A stretch of DNA of 23,247 bases, taken from the NCBI GenBank assembly GCA_965365655.1, contig CBDUCN010000041.1:1-23247 (forward strand), written 5' to 3'. The notes beneath the pieces were generated by a model. It made no database searches. It was not told the origin of the DNA and saw only the letters and a program-made list of their open reading frames with translations. Positions 14,883-23,247 of the stretch are shown here, piece after piece. Position 1 is the first letter of the stretch. Every line of letters starts with the position of its first letter. The position numbers and the translations under genes are program-made. The DNA is from JBFHNV01 sp965365655. Its GTDB lineage: Bacteria; Pseudomonadota; Gammaproteobacteria; HK1.

Positions 14883-15512
14883 TCAGCCGCCCGTCATCGC
14901 GAGCGCGTCGCGCTTGAGCTCGATGCGCCCGCGCGCGCCGCCGGGCAGGTTCTCGTCGGCCAGCGCCGCGTCGTAGGCGCGCCCGGCGCCGTCGCGATCG
15001 TTCTTCGCCGCCAGCACGTCGCCGCGGGTCTCCGCGACCAGTGCCGTGAACGCGTCGCCGCTGATCGCGTCGAGACCTGCCAGGGCCTCGTCGTAGCGGC
15101 CCTCGCTCGCCAGCACGCGCGCGAGCCGCATCCGGGCGACGTCCGCGACCGCGAATTCCTCGCCGTGCTCGACGGCCCACTCGAGCATCCGCCGGGCGGT
15201 GGCCGCGTCGCCCTTGCGCCACGCGGCGTGCGCACCCACCAGCGCCGCGAGGGCCGCGTATCCGCTGTCCGGGTCCTGCGCGATGATGGCGTCCGCCTGG
15301 CTCACCGCGGCGTCGTGGTCCGGGACCGCGGCGGTGTTCACGAGCTGCTCGTAGCGCAGCGACGCCGCTTCGGCCTGGGTGGTGACGTGGTTGCGCCACC
15401 AGCTCCAGCCGCCGACCGTGCCGAGCCCGAGCACCACGCCGGCGATCACGGTGCGCCCGTGCTCGCGCCACCAGCGCTTGAGCTCTTCGAGTTGTTCCTC
15501 TTCGGTGTCCAT
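14883..15512 (-). CDS. yfgM: YfgM family membrane-anchored TPR protein
   Basis: A 209-residue protein with a short cytoplasmic N-terminus (EEEQLEELKRWWREHGR), one membrane helix at about 21-40 and a periplasmic region of TPR-like helical pairs. This is the YfgM layout; in E. coli YfgM binds the Sec translocon and the periplasmic chaperone PpiD and affects envelope stress signalling. A purine-rich AGGTAGGG upstream supports the ATG at 15512. It sits between hisS and bamB as expected. Confidence 0.95.
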   Translation of the reverse strand: MDTEEEQLEELKRWWREHGRTVIAGVVLGLGTVGGWSWWRNHVTTQAEAASLRYEQLVNTAAVPDHDAAVSQADAIIAQDPDSGYAALAALVGAHAAWRKGDAATARRMLEWAVEHGEEFAVADVARMRLARVLASEGRYDEALAGLDAISGDAFTALVAETRGDVLAAKNDRDGAGRAYDAALADENLPGGARGRIELKRDALAMTGG

Positions 15513-15571
15513 CGTTCCCTACCTGCTGTGGGGGCACGCCCCGATTGCCGGCGCCGTCACGCGACCCGGCC

Positions 15572-16852
<1,281 letters not shown>

Positions 16853-16952
16853 GAGGCTGAGGGGTCCGGTGGCGCAGCACGCGGGTTCCGCCCGCGGCGC
16901 GCGAGCGGACCCTAAAAGGCGGGAATGGTAGCAAAAACGGCGCGCGCGGCCC

Positions 16953-18173
16953 CTACTCGCCGAGGGTGAAGCGTGCGACGCCTCTCTCGGTGTACGGGGC
17001 CAGGTCCACGGGCTCGCCGTCGTACTCCACGGTGACCCCGTCGGTGCGGCCCAGGAGCACGCGGATCGGCGGCGGCCCGCTCAGGTCCAGCTCGCGGCCG
17101 GGCTTGACCAGGTTGTAGAACAGGCGCCCGCCGTTGGCGTCGTAGATCTCCACCCACGCCTCGACCGGGAAGCTGATCCGGAGCCGGGCGGTCCCGGGCT
17201 CCGCCCCGCGTCGCGGGGCGGCGCCGGAATCGCCCGCCGCGGCCGGTGCGTCGCCGGTCGGCGCCTCGGCCGCCGCAGGCCCGGCCGGGGTCGCCGCAGC
17301 GCCCTCGGCGTCGGCGGACGGGCCGTCCGACACCGCGTCGATGGTCTCGCGGGAGCGGGCCAGCACCTGCTGCGCCTCGTCGATGATGCGATCCACGCCG
17401 GCCTGCACGTTCGCGCCCGATTCCCCGGGGCCCGTGCCGGGGCCCGTTGCCGTGTCGGGCACCGTGTCGGCAGCAGCGTCCGCTGCCTGTCCGGTGTCCG
17501 CCGGCGGGCGGGCGCCGGTGCCCGCCTGCCCGTCGCCGGCGCCGGCGGGCGCGGCCGGCGGCAGGTCGGCTCCGGACCCGGCGACGCGCGGCGCGTCCGC
17601 GGCGGGCGCGCCGCCTGAGGCGGGGGTGCCCGGCGAGTCTGCGGCCATCGCGTCCGCGGGCGCCGGCACGCGCTCCGCGACGGCGGCCGGCGGCAGATCG
17701 GGCGTCGCCGGGGAAGGGATCGCCATGTCCGCGGGCGCGTCTGCACCGAGGTCGTCCACGGACTGGTTGTTCCACCACACCATGACCAGCCCGACCAGCA
17801 CCAGCACCACGACCCAGGTGGTCAGGCGCACCGGGAAGTCGGCGCTGTTGGCCTGCGGCTTCTCGGAGATGTCGGCGACCAGGTCCGGCGGCGCGAAGTT
17901 CTCGCGGTCGTAGGCCTCCATCACCGGCCCCACCGGCACGCCCAGCATCCGGGCGTAGCCGCGCAGGTAGCCGCGCACGAAGGCCGGCGCGGGCAGGGTC
18001 GCGAAGTCGTCGGCCTCCAGCGAGGCCAGGGTGTGCTCGTCCAGGTGCAGCTGCGCCGACACGTCGCGCAGCGTCATCCCGGCCTTCTCCCGGGCGTTGC
18101 GCAGCAGCCGTCCGGGGCCGTCGTTGCGGGCCTGCGCGTCGGTCTCGTCCGGCGTCATCGGGGCGGCGGTCAC
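16953..18173 (-). CDS. rodZ: Cell shape protein RodZ
   Basis: A 406-residue membrane protein with the RodZ layout. The cytoplasmic helix-turn-helix of the RodZ/Cro type spans about 20-90 (GRLLRNAREKAGMTLRDVSA, LPAPAFVRGYLRGYARMLG) and binds MreB. One membrane helix lies at about 117-134. A long Ala/Pro/Gly-rich periplasmic linker runs from about 139 to 320, and a C-terminal beta domain (DUF4115-like) from about 320 to 404. The start is GTG at 18171-18173, sharing the four bases GTGA with the pilF stop; this overlap supports GTG over the ATG five codons on and implies coupled translation. The linker contains an odd helical island (VDRIIDEAQQVLARSRETID). Confidence 0.94.
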   Translation of the reverse strand: MTAAPMTPDETDAQARNDGPGRLLRNAREKAGMTLRDVSAQLHLDEHTLASLEADDFATLPAPAFVRGYLRGYARMLGVPVGPVMEAYDRENFAPPDLVADISEKPQANSADFPVRLTTWVVVLVLVGLVMVWWNNQSVDDLGADAPADMAIPSPATPDLPPAAVAERVPAPADAMAADSPGTPASGGAPAADAPRVAGSGADLPPAAPAGAGDGQAGTGARPPADTGQAADAAADTVPDTATGPGTGPGESGANVQAGVDRIIDEAQQVLARSRETIDAVSDGPSADAEGAAATPAGPAAAEAPTGDAPAAAGDSGAAPRRGAEPGTARLRISFPVEAWVEIYDANGGRLFYNLVKPGRELDLSGPPPIRVLLGRTDGVTVEYDGEPVDLAPYTERGVARFTLGE

Positions 18174-18979
18174 GACCCGGACTCGTCGAGCAGGCGGGTC
18201 TCGTGGGAGTCGGGGAACTCCCGGCGCAGCCGCTCGGCGTAGGCCTGCTCGGCGTCACGCCCGCCCAGCTCGCGCTCCACCCGCACGCCCAGCCACAGCC
18301 CCGGCGCCTCGAGGCTGCCGACCTCCTCGAACCGCTGCAGGTAGGCCCGCGCGGGCAGGAAGCGCCCCTGCTCGAAGCTGATGCTCGCCATGCCCAGGAG
18401 CGCCGACGGGATGCGCGCGTTGCGCTGCAGGGCGGCGCGGAAATAGGTCTCCGCCTTGTCGAGCTGGCCGGCGGTCTGCATGCACAGCCCGGCGTTCGTG
18501 TAGGCGACCTCGGGCCGGTCGTAGAGCGAGTTCTTCAGCGCCTGCAGGAAGCGCTGCTCGCCCTCGTCGTAGCGCCCGGTGCGGCACAGCAGGCTGCCGA
18601 AGTTGGTCTGCGCCGCGGAGTCCATCGGGTTCAGCGCGACGGCGCGGCGGAATTCCTGCTCCGCCTCCTCCATGTTGCCCAGGCGCTCCTGCAGGGTGCC
18701 CATCGCGTTGTGCGCGGTCGAGTAGTTGGGGTCGGCCTCCAGCGCCCGCGTCAGACGGTTGAACGCGAGCTCGAGCTTGCCCTCGCGCAGGTAGCCGATG
18801 CCCAGCTTGGTCTGCACCTCGGCGAGCTTGTTGGCAGCCTCCGGCGCCGGCGACGCGACGGGTCCGCCCGGCGGTGCGGCGGCGCAGCCGGCCAGCAGCA
18901 GCGCGGCCGCCGCCGCCAGGGCCAGCGTCGGCCCGGCGGTCGCGGCGCGGCGCACGGGGTGGGTCACGAGGCACCTCAT
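18170..18979 (-). CDS. pilF: Type IV pilus biogenesis lipoprotein PilF/PilW
   Basis: A 269-residue lipoprotein precursor with lipobox LAGC (modified cysteine 32), followed by six or so TPR repeats (for example KLGIGYLREGKLELAFNRL, TAHNAMGTLQERLGNMEEAE, AYTNAGLCMQTAGQLDKAE). This is the PilF (PilW) pilotin that brings the type IV pilus secretin to the outer membrane and forms its multimers. No other pilus gene is in the window, but this chromosomal location is conserved. I chose the ATG at 18979 because the likely promoter leaves almost no leader for the ATG at 19000 or the TTG at 19024; those alternatives add 7 or 15 residues. It overlaps rodZ by 4 bases. Confidence 0.93.
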   Translation of the reverse strand: MRCLVTHPVRRAATAGPTLALAAAAALLLAGCAAAPPGGPVASPAPEAANKLAEVQTKLGIGYLREGKLELAFNRLTRALEADPNYSTAHNAMGTLQERLGNMEEAEQEFRRAVALNPMDSAAQTNFGSLLCRTGRYDEGEQRFLQALKNSLYDRPEVAYTNAGLCMQTAGQLDKAETYFRAALQRNARIPSALLGMASISFEQGRFLPARAYLQRFEEVGSLEAPGLWLGVRVERELGGRDAEQAYAERLRREFPDSHETRLLDESGS

Positions 18980-19009
18980 GGCGTCACGAACGTTCTTCAT
19001 GAAGAATTC

Positions 19010-19040
19010 GAGATACTGCGCCAAAAAGCTGATTTGTCAA
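19010..19040 (-). promoter_or_regulatory. Candidate promoter of the pilF-rodZ genes
   Basis: A perfect TTGACA (complement of 19035-19040) lies in a rare AT-rich pocket. The best -10 candidates are CAGTAT at 19013-19018 (16 bp spacer) or TATCTC at 19010-19015 (19 bp spacer), both only 3/6 matches. Transcription would start near 19003-19006. Confidence 0.45.
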
Positions 19041-19165
19041 TGAAATTCCCGTGATCCTGAGGTGTGTTCGAGGTTCGTGGCCGGTGCGCGTTCACGGCCA
19101 TGTGCCCCAGGCTCGTGAATCTTTCGCGCGCCGTCGCCGCAGGCTGGGGAAGCATTCACGGGCGC

Positions 19166-20371
19166 TCAGCGCCCGGCCGCCGCCGCGGCGGAGTCGCGTC
19201 GGGCCCGCACGCGGCTGCTGCGCGCCTGCACCCGGCCGGCGAGCTGGCCGCACGCCGCGTCGATGTCGTCGCCCCGGGTCTTGCGGGTGATGGTCACCAG
19301 CCCGCGCGAGAGCAGGATGTCGCGGAACGCCTCGATGCGCGCGTCCGGGGAGCGACGGTAGCGCGCGAGCGGAAACGGGTTGAACGGGATCAGGTTGACC
19401 TTCGAGGGCACGTCCGCGAGCAGCGCCGCGAGGCGCCGGGCATGGGCGGGGCTGTCGTTGACCCCGTCCAGCATCACGTACTCGAACGTGATGCGCTGGC
19501 GCGGGTCGTGGGCCAGGTAGCGCCGGCACGCGGCCATCAGCTCGGCGATGGGGAAGGTGCGGTTGAGCGGCACCAGCTCGTCGCGCAGCGCGTCGTCGGG
19601 CGCGTGCAGCGACACCGCGAGCGAGACCGGCCGGCGCGCGGCCAGGCGGTCGATGCCCGGCACGTGGCCGGCCGTGCTCAGCGTCACGCGGCGCCGTGAC
19701 AGCCCGTACGCGAAGTCCTCGAGCATCAGGTCCAGGGCCTCGGTCACCGCGTCGAAGTTGAGCAGCGGCTCGCCCATGCCCATCAGCACCACGTTGGTGA
19801 TGCGCCGCGCGTCGCCGGCGTCGTGGTCGCCCAGCGCCCGCCGCGCGAGCCACAGCTGGCCCGCGATCTCGGCGGCGCCGAGGTTGCGGTTGAAGCCCTG
19901 CTGCGCGGTGGAGCAGAAGCTGCAGTTCAGCGCGCAGCCCACCTGCGACGACACGCACAGCGTGCCGCGGCCCTCCTCGGGGATGAACACCGTCTCGATG
20001 CCGTTGCCGGCATCCACCTGCAGCAGCCACTTCACCGTGCCGTCGGCGGAGCGCTGCTCGCTCACCACCCGCGGCGCCTCGATGCGCGCCTCGTGCGCGA
20101 GCCGCGCGCGCAGCGGCTTGCCGAGGTTGGTCATCGCGGCGAAGTCGTCCACGCCGAGCTGGTGGATCCACTTCATGACCTGGCTCGCCCGGAACGGGCG
20201 CTCGCCCATGTCCCGGAACAGCGCCGTGAGGCGCTCGCGGTTGAAGCCCAGGAGATTCGGCAGCCGCCGGGCGCCGGACGCCGGCGCGACGCGAATCGGC
20301 ACGCGCGTGTCCCGCGCGTCGCCGGCGGGCGGTCCCGGGCCGGCCGTCGGCGGTCGCGGCGATTCGATCAT
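19166..20371 (-). CDS. rlmN: Dual-specificity 23S rRNA/tRNA adenine C2 methyltransferase RlmN
   Basis: A 401-residue radical SAM enzyme that makes 2-methyladenosine at A2503 of 23S rRNA and A37 of some tRNAs. The cluster motif CALNCSFC gives C146, C150 and C153. The two mechanism cysteines are in place: C139, seven residues before the cluster, and C374 in DAACGQLAG. NVVLMGMGEPLLN (193-205) and STAGHVPGI are also diagnostic. The N-terminus has about 35 residues rich in Pro/Gly before the conserved PNLLGFNRERL, so the true start may be downstream, for example the GTG at codon 24. ndk ends 27 bp upstream, suggesting one operon. Confidence 0.97.
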   Translation of the reverse strand: MIESPRPPTAGPGPPAGDARDTRVPIRVAPASGARRLPNLLGFNRERLTALFRDMGERPFRASQVMKWIHQLGVDDFAAMTNLGKPLRARLAHEARIEAPRVVSEQRSADGTVKWLLQVDAGNGIETVFIPEEGRGTLCVSSQVGCALNCSFCSTAQQGFNRNLGAAEIAGQLWLARRALGDHDAGDARRITNVVLMGMGEPLLNFDAVTEALDLMLEDFAYGLSRRRVTLSTAGHVPGIDRLAARRPVSLAVSLHAPDDALRDELVPLNRTFPIAELMAACRRYLAHDPRQRITFEYVMLDGVNDSPAHARRLAALLADVPSKVNLIPFNPFPLARYRRSPDARIEAFRDILLSRGLVTITRKTRGDDIDAACGQLAGRVQARSSRVRARRDSAAAAAGR

Positions 20372-20398
20372 GGCTGGACCGGCGGCTCGGCGGCGCGC

Positions 20399-20830
20399 TC
20401 AGCGGGTGCGCGGGCAGAGGCCGCCGTCGCCGAAGAAGAACGCGATCTCGGTGGCCGCGGTGTCGGCGGCGTCGGAGCCGTGCACGGCGTTCTCCGTGAT
20501 CTCGTCGGCGAAGTCGGCGCGGATCGTGCCGGGTGCGGCGTCCTTCGGGTTGGTCGCCCCCATCACTTCCCGGTTGCGAGCCACTGCGTCCTCGCCCTCG
20601 AGCACCTGCACCACCACCGGGCCCGAGGTCATGAACTCCACCAGCTCGCCGAAGAACGGCCGCTCGCGGTGCACCGCGTAGAAGCCCTCCGCCTGCTCCC
20701 GGGTGAGGTGCAGCATGCGCGCCGCGACGACCTTCAGGCCGGCGTTCTCGAAGCGCGCGATGATCTGGCCGATGACGTTCTTCGCGACCGCGTCGGGCTT
20801 GATGATGGAAAGGGTGCGTTCGATGGCCAT
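20399..20830 (-). CDS. ndk: Nucleoside diphosphate kinase
   Basis: A 143-residue protein of exact family length that moves the gamma-phosphate of NTPs to NDPs through a phosphohistidine. Motifs: ERTLSIIKPDAV (4-15), TSGPVVVQVLEGEDAV (68-83) and the active-site NAVHGSDA with His117. AGGAC 9-13 bases upstream supports the ATG at 20830. It heads the ndk-rlmN pair and has its own promoter, separating it from iscA. Confidence 0.98.
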   Translation of the reverse strand: MAIERTLSIIKPDAVAKNVIGQIIARFENAGLKVVAARMLHLTREQAEGFYAVHRERPFFGELVEFMTSGPVVVQVLEGEDAVARNREVMGATNPKDAAPGTIRADFADEITENAVHGSDAADTAATEIAFFFGDGGLCPRTR

Positions 20831-20863
20831 GGCGGGCGTCCTGCTGCGGGTGAAAAGCGCGCG

Positions 20864-20892
20864 ATTATAGGGTTGCCGCGCGGGCGCGGGAA
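20864..20892 (-). promoter_or_regulatory. Promoter of ndk
   Basis: A perfect TATAAT -10 box (complement of 20864-20869) lies 34 bases before the ndk start codon. The -35 at 17 bp spacing is weak (TTCCCG, 20887-20892). Expected transcript start is near 20857. Confidence 0.6.
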
Positions 20893-20957
20893 TCGCCGGT
20901 CGTCAGTCGCCCCCGGTCGCGGGCCCGGCCGCGGGCGAAGAGGGGGCGGGCGGCGCG

Positions 20958-21281
20958 TCAGACCCCGAAGCTCTCGCCGCAGCCGCACTGGCTCTTGGCG
21001 TTGGGGTTGCTGTAGGCGAAGCCCTCGTTCAGGCCGTCGCGGGCGAAGTCGATCTCCGTGCCGTCGACGATGGGCAGGCTCTTGCGGTTGACCACCACCT
21101 TGACGCCGTTGCTCTCGAACACGGTGTCGTCGTCGTTGATCCCGTCCGCGAGGTCGACGACGTACGCGTAGCCGGAGCAGCCCACGGTCTTCACTCCCAG
21201 GCGCATGCCCACCGCGGCCCGGTTGTTCTCGAGGAACCGCCGCACCCGCTCGGCAGCGGCGTCGGTCAGGCGAATGGACAT
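20958..21281 (-). CDS. iscA: A-type iron-sulfur carrier protein IscA
   Basis: A 107-residue A-type carrier with its three conserved cysteines: C35 in VGCSGYAY, and C99 and C101 in the terminal CGCGESFGV. The pattern RLGVKTVGCSG and DGLNEGFAYSNPN groups it with IscA, not ErpA. IscA-type proteins carry iron or Fe-S clusters to target enzymes. GGAGG ten bases before the ATG supports the start. It lies 67 bp after iscR on the same strand and is probably co-transcribed, but the usual iscS and iscU between them are absent. Confidence 0.95.
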   Translation of the reverse strand: MSIRLTDAAAERVRRFLENNRAAVGMRLGVKTVGCSGYAYVVDLADGINDDDTVFESNGVKVVVNRKSLPIVDGTEIDFARDGLNEGFAYSNPNAKSQCGCGESFGV

Positions 21282-21348
21282 GCGATCGGTGCCTCCGAGT
21301 TCCGTGTGAGCCGTGACGACACTGTACCTGGGCCCGCGGCGCCGGTTT

Positions 21349-21816
21349 TCAAGGCTGCAGCGCCGGCGCCGCGACCACCACCACCGCGTCCTGGCGCGCG
21401 GCCACCTCGCGCACGCTGTTGCGCGTGACGAGCTGCTCGAGGTCGATGCCGGTGAGGAAGTCGTGGATCTGGTGGCTCAGGTCCTGCCACAGATCGTGGG
21501 TGAGGCAGCGCTCCTCGCCCTGGCAGTTCTCCATGCCGCCGCAGCGCGTCGCGTCCACGACCTCGTCCACGGCGCCGATCACGTCCGCGACGGAGATCTC
21601 CCGCGCGCGGCGCGCGAGCCGGTAGCCGCCGCCGGGGCCGCGGGTGCTGCACACCAGGTCGCGGCGCCGCAGGCGCGAGAAGATCTGCTCCAGGTAGGAC
21701 AGCGAGATCCCCTGCCGGTCCGCGATCTCCGCGAGCGACACGGGGCCCGTGCGCTGGTGCAGGGCCAGGTCCAGCATCGCAGTCACCGCGTAGCGTCCGC
21801 GCGTCGTCAGTTTCAT
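21349..21816 (-). CDS. iscR: Fe-S cluster-sensing Rrf2 regulator IscR
   Basis: A 155-residue Rrf2-family regulator. The winged helix-turn-helix starts MKLTTRGRYAVTAMLDLALH and includes SLSYLEQIFSRLRRRDLV. The cluster ligands C92, C98, C104 and H107 (in RCGGMENCQGEERCLTHDLW) are at the same residue numbers as in E. coli IscR. With a [2Fe-2S] cluster it represses its own operon; apo-IscR controls other genes. RGPGGGYRLAR (59-69) is the wing. Its promoter is overlapped by a near-consensus type-1 site, which supports a true IscR rather than another Rrf2 protein. The C-terminus ends in a short Ala/Val-rich tail. Confidence 0.97.
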   Translation of the reverse strand: MKLTTRGRYAVTAMLDLALHQRTGPVSLAEIADRQGISLSYLEQIFSRLRRRDLVCSTRGPGGGYRLARRAREISVADVIGAVDEVVDATRCGGMENCQGEERCLTHDLWQDLSHQIHDFLTGIDLEQLVTRNSVREVAARQDAVVVVAAPALQP

Positions 21817-21845
21817 CAGCCGCTCGTCCGGCGAAACAGGCGCAC

Positions 21846-21873
21846 AGTCTAATTACCTGAGTGAAGCAGTCAA
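21846..21873 (-). promoter_or_regulatory. iscR promoter
   Basis: Reading leftward: TTGACT (-35, complement of 21868-21873), a 16 bp spacer, then TAGACT (-10, complement of 21846-21851). The predicted transcript start is near 21839, about 23 bases before the iscR ATG. Confidence 0.65.
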
Positions 21874-21877
21874 CTAT
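21853..21877 (-). promoter_or_regulatory. Type-1 IscR binding site (autoregulatory)
   Basis: The 25 bp dyad has half-sites ATAGTTGACT and ACTCAGGTAA. From memory the type-1 consensus is ATASYYGACT...AGTCRRSTAT; only two of its defined positions differ in the outer arms (ACTC for AGTC, and the last base). It covers the -35 box and the spacer, as at the E. coli iscR promoter, where holo-IscR represses. Confidence 0.7.
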
Positions 21878-21891
21878 TCGCCCGGCCCGCA

Positions 21892-21910
21892 CCGCCCCCC
21901 GCGGGGGCGG
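21892..21910 (-). terminator. GC hairpin between valS and iscR
   Basis: Eight-base arms CCGCCCCC and GGGGGCGG flank a 3-base loop, about 100 bases after the valS stop and just upstream of the iscR control region. No T-run follows. It may end the valS transcript before the iscR promoter. Confidence 0.4.
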
Positions 21911-22007
21911 ATCCGGCCCGCGGGCGCCCGATCGGCGCGGTCCGCACCGCAGCCCGCGGGCTCGCAGGAGCCGGGGATGCGCGCGGCGGGCCGCCCCGGC
22001 GCCCCCG

Positions 22008-23247
22008 TCAGCAGCCCAGGGTCTGGCGCTGCGCCTCCAGGCGCGCGATGGCGTCGCGGAACTCCGCGACCCGCTCGTGCTCCTTGGCGACCACCTCCGC
22101 CGGCGCCCGGGACACGAAGCGCTCGTTCGCGAGCTTGCCCTCGCTGCGCGCCAGCTCCTTGCCGAGGCGCCCGAGCTCCTTCCCGATGCGGGCGCACTCG
22201 GCGCCGACGTCGATCAGTCCCTCCAGCGGCACGAGGATCTCGAGGCGCCCGAGCAGCGCTCGCGCGCTCTGCGGCGCGTCGCCCGCGAGCCGCTCGACGC
22301 TCGCGAGGCCCGCGAGCCCGGCCAGGTACGGAAGGTGGTTGCGCGCGCGCTCGTCGTCGCGGGCGTCGCCGCCGGACAGCAGCACCGCGAGCCGCTGCCC
22401 CGGGCGGATGTTCATCTCGCCGCGAATGCGGCGCACGCCCAGCACGAAGCCCTTCACCCAGTCCATCTCCTCCACGCTCGCCGGGTCCAGGCGTCCGGGG
22501 TCGAACTCCGGAAAGGGCTGGCGCATGATCGTGTCCCCGGCCTTGCCCGCGCGCTCACGCACCCGCTGCCAGATGCTCTCGGTGATGAAGGGCATGATCG
22601 GGTGCGCGAGGCGCAGCAGCGCCTCCAGCACCCGCACCAGCGTGCGCCGCGTGCCGCGCAGCCGCGCCTCGTCGGCGCTCTCGTCGTACAGCACGGTCTT
22701 CGCGAGCTCGACGTACCAGTCGCAGTACTCGTTCCACGTGAACTCGTAGATGGCCTGCGCCGCGAGGTCGAAACGGTAGCCGTCGACGGCCTGCGCCACC
22801 TCGCGCTCGGTCTCCTGCAGCCTCGACACGATCCAGCGCTCCGCGGTGCCCAGCGCCACCTCGGCGCGGTCACCGGCGGCGCAGTCCTTGCCCTCGGTGT
22901 TCTGAAGCACGAAGCGCGACGCGTTCCAGAGCTTGTTGCAGAAGTTGCGGTAGCCCTCGATGCGCCCGAGGTCGAAGCGCACGTCGCGGCCCTGGGTGGC
23001 GAGCGAGCAGAAGGTGAAGCGCAGCGCGTCGGTGCCGTAGGACGGGATGCCGCGGGGAAACTGGCGCCGCGTGTCGGCCTCGATGCTCGGCGCGAGCTCC
23101 GGCTGCATCAGGCCGGTGGTGCGCTTCTTGACCAGCGCGTCCAGCTCGATGCCGTCGATGAGGTCCAGCGGATCGAGGATGTTGCCCTTGGACTTCGACA
23201 TCTTGTTGCCGTCGGCGTCGCGCACCAGGCCGTGGATGTAGACCTCG
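22008..23247 (-). CDS. valS: Valine-tRNA ligase, C-terminal part (5' truncated by window edge)
   Basis: The frame is open to the window edge, so the gene starts beyond it; about 412 residues are visible. The fragment begins just before the class I catalytic loop KMSKS (23190-23204) and continues with SYGTDALRFTFCSLATQGRD and RNFCNKLWNASRFVLQ, typical of ValS. The anticodon-binding helical domain follows, and the last ~70 residues form the C-terminal coiled coil that distinguishes ValS from IleS and LeuS (IGKELGRLGKELARSEGKL). The stop lies 191 bp upstream of iscR on the same strand. The sequence is intact with no frameshift. Confidence 0.97.
   Translation of the reverse strand, partial: EVYIHGLVRDADGNKMSKSKGNILDPLDLIDGIELDALVKKRTTGLMQPELAPSIEADTRRQFPRGIPSYGTDALRFTFCSLATQGRDVRFDLGRIEGYRNFCNKLWNASRFVLQNTEGKDCAAGDRAEVALGTAERWIVSRLQETEREVAQAVDGYRFDLAAQAIYEFTWNEYCDWYVELAKTVLYDESADEARLRGTRRTLVRVLEALLRLAHPIMPFITESIWQRVRERAGKAGDTIMRQPFPEFDPGRLDPASVEEMDWVKGFVLGVRRIRGEMNIRPGQRLAVLLSGGDARDDERARNHLPYLAGLAGLASVERLAGDAPQSARALLGRLEILVPLEGLIDVGAECARIGKELGRLGKELARSEGKLANERFVSRAPAEVVAKEHERVAEFRDAIARLEAQRQTLGC

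Noticed and set aside
12502..14976. 824-codon plus-strand frame opposite der, bamB and yfgM
   Set aside because: It lies opposite three conserved genes; His/Val/Gln-rich shadow without domains.
16933..16952. GC-rich run followed by five T on the minus strand just after rodZ
   Set aside because: The GC part cannot form more than about 4 pairs without bulges, so I do not call it an intrinsic terminator.
17140..17760. Possible frameshift or foreign insertion in the low-complexity part of rodZ
   Set aside because: The frame stays open, base composition matches the flanks, and both ends match RodZ; long Ala/Pro linkers are common in GC-rich RodZ proteins.
19159..19175. Hairpin GGGCGC/GCGCCC around the rlmN stop codon
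   Set aside because: Short, partly coding and without a T-run; likely chance in GC-rich DNA.

Overview
This 23.2 kb window is very GC-rich (roughly 70% by eye), tightly packed chromosomal DNA from a gammaproteobacterium. That assignment rests on gene order and content: the dapA-bamC pair divergent from gcvR, the block ndk-rlmN-pilF-rodZ-hisS-yfgM-bamB-der, and an IscR with the classic Cys/His ligand spacing. A GC-rich Chromatiales/Ectothiorhodospiraceae-like lineage is my best guess, but it is an inference. I see no tRNA, rRNA, CRISPR, phage or autonomous IS genes. Most of the window is conserved housekeeping; the non-standard material lies in intergenic repeats and in what is missing from conserved operons.

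Layout. (1) 1-1229, plus strand: the 3' end of a fused TRAP transporter permease with a PDZ-like C-terminal extension, followed by a UspA-family gene in the same operon. (2) 1230-1607: a non-coding, palindrome-rich gap. (3) 1608-7416, plus: a GcvA-type LysR regulator, then a 1606-residue NAD-dependent glutamate dehydrogenase. (4) 7508-9496, minus: a PIN-PhoH fusion protein and a two-ACT-domain GcvR-like protein. (5) 9497-9880: a divergent promoter region split by a 208 bp MITE-like element with 33 bp terminal inverted repeats and a 38 bp perfect internal palindrome. (6) 9881-12048, plus: dapA and bamC. (7) 12265-20830, minus: ndk, rlmN, pilF, rodZ, hisS, yfgM, bamB, der in transcription order. 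(8) 20958-21816, minus: iscR and iscA, with an iscR promoter overlapped by a near-consensus type-1 IscR site. (9) 22008-23247, minus: the 3' part of valS.

Themes. Several genes concern the cell envelope: BamB and BamC (outer-membrane assembly), YfgM (periplasmic chaperone network), RodZ (cell shape) and PilF (type IV pilus secretin). Others concern amino-acid and nitrogen metabolism: NAD-glutamate dehydrogenase, DapA, GcvR-like, GcvA-like. A third group serves translation: HisS, ValS, Der, RlmN. The conserved block lacks two things often found in it: iscS/iscU/hscBA/fdx between iscR and ndk, and ispG between rodZ and hisS. I found no convincing undescribed multigene system; the best leads are the palindromic element between the gcvR and dapA promoters, the reduced isc locus, and the TRAP permease-UspA pair.
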